From NCBI RefSeq assembly GCF_001278075.1, contig NZ_CP011340.1, positions 1,178,001 to 1,242,000 on the forward strand: a stretch of DNA of 64,000 bases, read 5' to 3'. Position 1 is the first letter of the stretch. The number at the start of each line of letters is the position of its first letter. The notes beneath the pieces were generated by a model that was not told the DNA's origin, made no database searches, and was given only the letters and a program-made list of their open reading frames with translations. Positions 60,768 to 64,000 of the stretch are shown piece by piece. Origin of the DNA: Streptomyces pristinaespiralis (GTDB lineage Bacteria; Actinomycetota; Actinomycetes; Streptomycetales; Streptomycetaceae). The translations under genes were made by a program, and so were the position numbers.

Positions 60768-62942
60768 TCACGCGTCGGTGAAGACCTCGCCCCGCTCGGC
60801 CTTCTCGACCAGCATCGCCGGCGGCAGGAACCGGTCGCCGTAGCGCTCGGCCAGCTCACGGGCGCGGGCCACGAAGCCGGGCAGGCCACCCTCGTAGCCG
60901 TTGATGTACTGCAGGGCGCCGCCCGTCCAGGCCGGGAAGCCGATGCCCATGATGGAGCCGATGTTGGCGTCGGCGACCGTGAGCAGGACGTTCTCCTCGA
61001 GGCAACGGACCGTGTCCAGGGCCTCCGAGAAGAGCATCCGCTCCTTCATGTCGTCGAAGGGCACGTCGGTGCCGGCCTTGGTGAAGTGCTCACGCAGCCC
61101 CGGCCACAGACCGGCGCGCCTGCCGTCCTCGTCGTAGTCGTAGAAGCCCGCGCCGCCGCTGCGGCCGGTCCGGCCGAACTCGTCGACCATCCGGTCGATC
61201 ACGGTGTCGGACGGGTGGCCGGCCCAGGTGCCGCCCGCCTCCTCGACGGCGCGCTTCGTCTCGTTGCGGATCTTGCGCGGCAGGGTCAGGGTCAGCTCGT
61301 CCATCAGGGAGAGCACCTTCGCCGGGTAGCCGGCCTGCGCGGCCGCCTGCTCGACGGAGACCGGGTCGACGCCCTCGCCGACCATCGCCACGCCCTCGTT
61401 GATGAACTGGCCGATGACCCGGGAGGTGAAGAAGCCGCGGGAGTCGCCCACGACGATCGGCGTCTTGTTGATCTGCCGGACCAGGTCGAAGGCGCGGGCC
61501 AGCGCCGCGTCACCGGTGCGCTCGCCCTTGATGATCTCCACCAGCGGCATCTTGTCCACGGGCGAGAAGAAGTGCAGGCCGATGAAGTCGTCGGGCCGCG
61601 AGACGCCCTCGGCGAGCACGGTGATCGGCAGGGTGGAGGTGTTGGAGCAGAGCAGCGCGTCCGCCTCGACGACGTCCTGGATCTCCTGGAAGACCTTGTG
61701 CTTGAGCGCGGTGTCCTCGAAGACCGCCTCGATCACCGCGTCGCAGCCCGCGAGGTCAGCGGCGTCGGCGGTCGGGGTGATCCGGGCGAGCAGCGCGTCG
61801 GCCTTCTCCTGGGTGGTGCGGCCGCGTGACACGGCCTTGGCGCACAGCTTCTCCGAGTAGCCCTTGCCCTTGGCGGCGGCCTCGGCGGTGACGTCCTTGA
61901 GGACGACCTCCATGCCGGCCCGTGCGCAGGAGTACGCGATGCCGGCGCCCATCATGCCGGCGCCGAGGACGGCCACCTTGCGGACGGGCCGCGGCTCGAT
62001 GCCCTTCGGCCTGCTGGCACCGGAGTTGACGGCCTGAAGGTCGAAGAAGAAGGCCTGCATCATGTTCTTGGCGATCCGGCCGGTGACCAGCTCGGTGAAG
62101 TAGCGGGCCTCGATGACCTGCGCCGTCTCGAAGTCCACCTGGGAGCCCTCGACCGCGGCGGCGAGGATGTTGCGCGGCGCCGGGTAGGGGGCGCCCGCCG
62201 TCTGCTTCCGCAGGTTCGCGGGGAACGCGGGCAGGTTGGCGGCGAACTTCGGGTTGGACGGGGTGCCGCCGGGGATCTTGTAGCCCTTGACGTCCCAGGG
62301 CTGCTGCGAGGACGGGTTCGCGTCGATGAAGGCACGGGCCTGGGCCAGCATCTCGTCCGGGGTGGCGGCCACTTCGTGGACCAGGCCGTTCTCCAGGGCG
62401 CGCCGAGGGGTGTACTGGGTGCCCTGGAGCAGCACCTTGAGCAGCGCGTCCGCGATGCCCATGAGCCGTACGGTGCGGGTGACGCCGCCGCCGGCCGGCA
62501 GCAGCCCGAGGGTGACCTCGGGCAGGCCGATCTTGGAGCCCGGCGCGTCGAGCGCGATGCGGTGGTGGCAGGCGAGGGCGATCTCGTAACCGCCGCCGAG
62601 CGCCGCGCCGTTGATGGCCGCGACGACGGGCTTGCCGATGGTCTCGATGCGGCGCAGGGCGCGCTTGATGCCCATGCCCGCCTCGAAGACGAACCGGGCG
62701 TCCTGAGGTCCGGCCTTGATCATTTCCTTGAGGTCGCCGCCCGCGAAGAAGGTCTTCTTCGCGGAGGTGAAGATGATGCCGCGGATGGTCTCCTGCTCGG
62801 CCTCCACCCGGTCGGCGATCGCGGCGATGGAGGCCTTGAAGGCCTGGTTCATGGTGTTGGCGGACTGGTTCGGGTCGTCGAGGACGAGCGTGACGATCCC
62901 GGTCTCGTCCTGTTCCCAGCGGATGGTGGTGGACTCGCTCAT
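60768..62942 (-). CDS. fadB: Fatty-oxidation complex alpha subunit: enoyl-CoA hydratase/3-hydroxyacyl-CoA dehydrogenase
   Basis: A 724-residue bifunctional beta-oxidation enzyme. Residues about 5-200 are crotonase (GKPVVAAINGAALGGGYEIALACH; GLPEVTLGLLPAGGGVTRTVRL carries the catalytic Glu, both shown in part). Residues about 320-500 are the NAD-binding domain (VAVLGAGMMGAGIAYSCARAG) and residues 505-720 the two C-terminal hydroxyacyl-CoA domains (RGFFTSRVIGQFINEGVAM). ATG 62942 is 36 bp downstream of the thiolase stop, so the two are cotranscribed. Confidence 0.94.
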   Translation of the reverse strand: MSESTTIRWEQDETGIVTLVLDDPNQSANTMNQAFKASIAAIADRVEAEQETIRGIIFTSAKKTFFAGGDLKEMIKAGPQDARFVFEAGMGIKRALRRIETIGKPVVAAINGAALGGGYEIALACHHRIALDAPGSKIGLPEVTLGLLPAGGGVTRTVRLMGIADALLKVLLQGTQYTPRRALENGLVHEVAATPDEMLAQARAFIDANPSSQQPWDVKGYKIPGGTPSNPKFAANLPAFPANLRKQTAGAPYPAPRNILAAAVEGSQVDFETAQVIEARYFTELVTGRIAKNMMQAFFFDLQAVNSGASRPKGIEPRPVRKVAVLGAGMMGAGIAYSCARAGMEVVLKDVTAEAAAKGKGYSEKLCAKAVSRGRTTQEKADALLARITPTADAADLAGCDAVIEAVFEDTALKHKVFQEIQDVVEADALLCSNTSTLPITVLAEGVSRPDDFIGLHFFSPVDKMPLVEIIKGERTGDAALARAFDLVRQINKTPIVVGDSRGFFTSRVIGQFINEGVAMVGEGVDPVSVEQAAAQAGYPAKVLSLMDELTLTLPRKIRNETKRAVEEAGGTWAGHPSDTVIDRMVDEFGRTGRSGGAGFYDYDEDGRRAGLWPGLREHFTKAGTDVPFDDMKERMLFSEALDTVRCLEENVLLTVADANIGSIMGIGFPAWTGGALQYINGYEGGLPGFVARARELAERYGDRFLPPAMLVEKAERGEVFTDA

Positions 62943-62978
62943 GGTCTGGCTGCTCCGTATGGCGGGTGAGGACGGGGG

Positions 62979-64000
62979 TCAGAGACGCTCGACGACGGTG
63001 GCGATGCCCATGCCGCCGCCCACGCAGAGGGTGGCGAGGCCGTACCGCTTGTCCTGGCGTTCCAGTTCGTCGATGAGGGTGCCGAGGATCATCGCCCCGG
63101 TCGCGCCCAGCGGGTGGCCCATGGCGATCGCGCCACCGTTGACGTTGACCTTGTCGAGGGAGAGGCCCATGTCCTGGGCGAAGCGCAGGACGACGCCGGC
63201 GAAGGCCTCGTTGATCTCGACGAGGTCGATGTCGTCGATGGTCAGCCCGGCCTTGGCGAGTGCCTTGCGGGTCGCGGGCGCCGGACCGGTGAGCATGATC
63301 GTCGGCTCGGAGCCGGAGACGGCGGCGGAGACGATCCGGGCGCGCGGGGTGAGCCCGTAACGCTCGCCCACCTCCTTGCTGCCGATGGCGACGAGGGCGG
63401 CGCCGTCGACGATGCCTGAGGAGTTTCCGGCGTGGTGCACATGGTCGATCTTCTCGACCCAGTGGTACTTCTGCAGGGCGACGGCGTCGAAGCCGCCGAG
63501 GTCCCCGATGCCCGCGAAGGACGGCTTGAGGGACGCGAGGGAGTCCGCCGTGGTGCCGGGGCGCATGTGCTCGTCGTGGTCGAGGACGACGAGGCCGTTG
63601 CGGTCGCGGACGGGCACGACCGAACGGTCGAAGCGCCCGTCCTTCCACGCGGCGGCGGCCCGCTCCTGCGACATCGCCGCGTACTCGTCGACGTCGCGGC
63701 GCGACCAGCCGCCGAGGGTGGCGATCAGGTCGGCGCCGATGCCCTGCGGGACGAAGTTGGTCTCGTAGTTGGTCATCGGGTCGGCGAACCAGGCGCCGCC
63801 GTCGGAGGCCATCGGTACGCGCGACATCGACTCGACGCCGCCGGCGAGGACCAGGTCCTCCCAGCCGGAACGCACCTTCATCGCGGCCATGTTGACGGCC
63901 TCGAGGCCCGAGGCACAGAAGCGGTTCTCCTGTACGCCGGCGACGGTGTCGGGCAGCCCGGCGGCGATGGCCGCGATCCGGGCGATGTCGGACCCCTGGT
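62979..64000 (-). CDS. fadA: Acetyl-CoA acyltransferase (thiolase), C-terminal part cut by window edge
   Basis: The visible 340 residues cover most of a beta-ketothiolase, the last enzyme of beta-oxidation. The acyl-accepting Cys is in [12 protein letters not shown]. The base His is in [15 protein letters not shown] and the second Cys in [12 protein letters not shown] at the C-terminus; NEAFAG is also conserved. The N-terminal 50-60 residues and start lie beyond 64000. It forms the trifunctional set with fadB. Confidence 0.94.
   Translation of the reverse strand, partial: QGSDIARIAAIAAGLPDTVAGVQENRFCASGLEAVNMAAMKVRSGWEDLVLAGGVESMSRVPMASDGGAWFADPMTNYETNFVPQGIGADLIATLGGWSRRDVDEYAAMSQERAAAAWKDGRFDRSVVPVRDRNGLVVLDHDEHMRPGTTADSLASLKPSFAGIGDLGGFDAVALQKYHWVEKIDHVHHAGNSSGIVDGAALVAIGSKEVGERYGLTPRARIVSAAVSGSEPTIMLTGPAPATRKALAKAGLTIDDIDLVEINEAFAGVVLRFAQDMGLSLDKVNVNGGAIAMGHPLGATGAMILGTLIDELERQDKRYGLATLCVGGGMGIATVVERL

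Overview
The window is high-GC DNA (third codon positions almost all G or C) with frequent GTG and TTG starts, 4-base gene overlaps and small leaderless genes. With hopanoid, S1-protease, Tex, type 1 idi and SCO6745-type genes, this points to a Streptomyces chromosome. From memory, unchecked, the gene order from idi to the D-amino-acid oxidase resembles the SCO6740-6750 part of S. coelicolor. I saw no rRNA or tRNA gene, CRISPR array, transposase or phage gene.

Layout. (1) 1-5740, minus strand: hopanoid operon, preceded by a 22-codon leader ORF and reading hpnC-hpnD-hpnE-polyprenyl diphosphate synthase-squalene/hopene cyclase (the cyclase runs off the left edge). (2) 6098-13135, minus strand: a seven-gene set of two CDP-alcohol phosphotransferases, a cytidylyltransferase-like enzyme, a glycerol-1-phosphate dehydrogenase-like enzyme, a family 2 glycosyltransferase and a TagGH-type exporter. 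This looks like an uncharacterised envelope polyol-phosphate or glycolipid pathway. (3) 13395-24715: galE-like epimerase, CDF metal exporter, a methyltransferase-acetyltransferase fusion, idi, a HATPase regulator, an HdeD-like membrane protein, enoyl-CoA hydratase, a DJ-1/AraC pair, a divergent TetR-hydrolase pair with visible operators, an SCO6745-family gene and a tiny stress-type gene. (4) 24795-32212: Tex, a repeat-filled gap, ABC-F ATPase, SpoU methyltransferase, an unknown protein and D-amino-acid oxidase. (5) 32488-32586: a well-formed TPP riboswitch with no gene behind it, pointing into the 3' end of a convergent operon. (6) 32670-40269: a Dpp/Opp-type importer with a C45 (penicillin acyltransferase-type) hydrolase and a divergent RpiR regulator. 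(7) BCCT transporter and a secreted M14 carboxypeptidase. (8) 43998-52897: a beta-glucan utilisation locus (LacI regulator, secreted GH81 glucanase, sugar ABC importer, GH1 glucosidase) tied together by three palindromic LacI-type operators. (9) 52872-60749: two MpaB/DUF2236-type oxygenases, GNAT, a secreted sphingomyelinase C, TetR, a decayed copy of the sphingomyelinase 3' end, a streptogrisin-type protease, a macro-domain protein, MerR and DUF2087 genes. (10) 60768-64000: a fadB-fadA beta-oxidation pair cut by the right edge.

The most unusual items are the orphan TPP riboswitch, the region 6098-13135 pathway with one phosphotransferase that lacks the last catalytic-motif aspartate, and the sphingomyelinase remnant that brackets an oxygenase-TetR pair.
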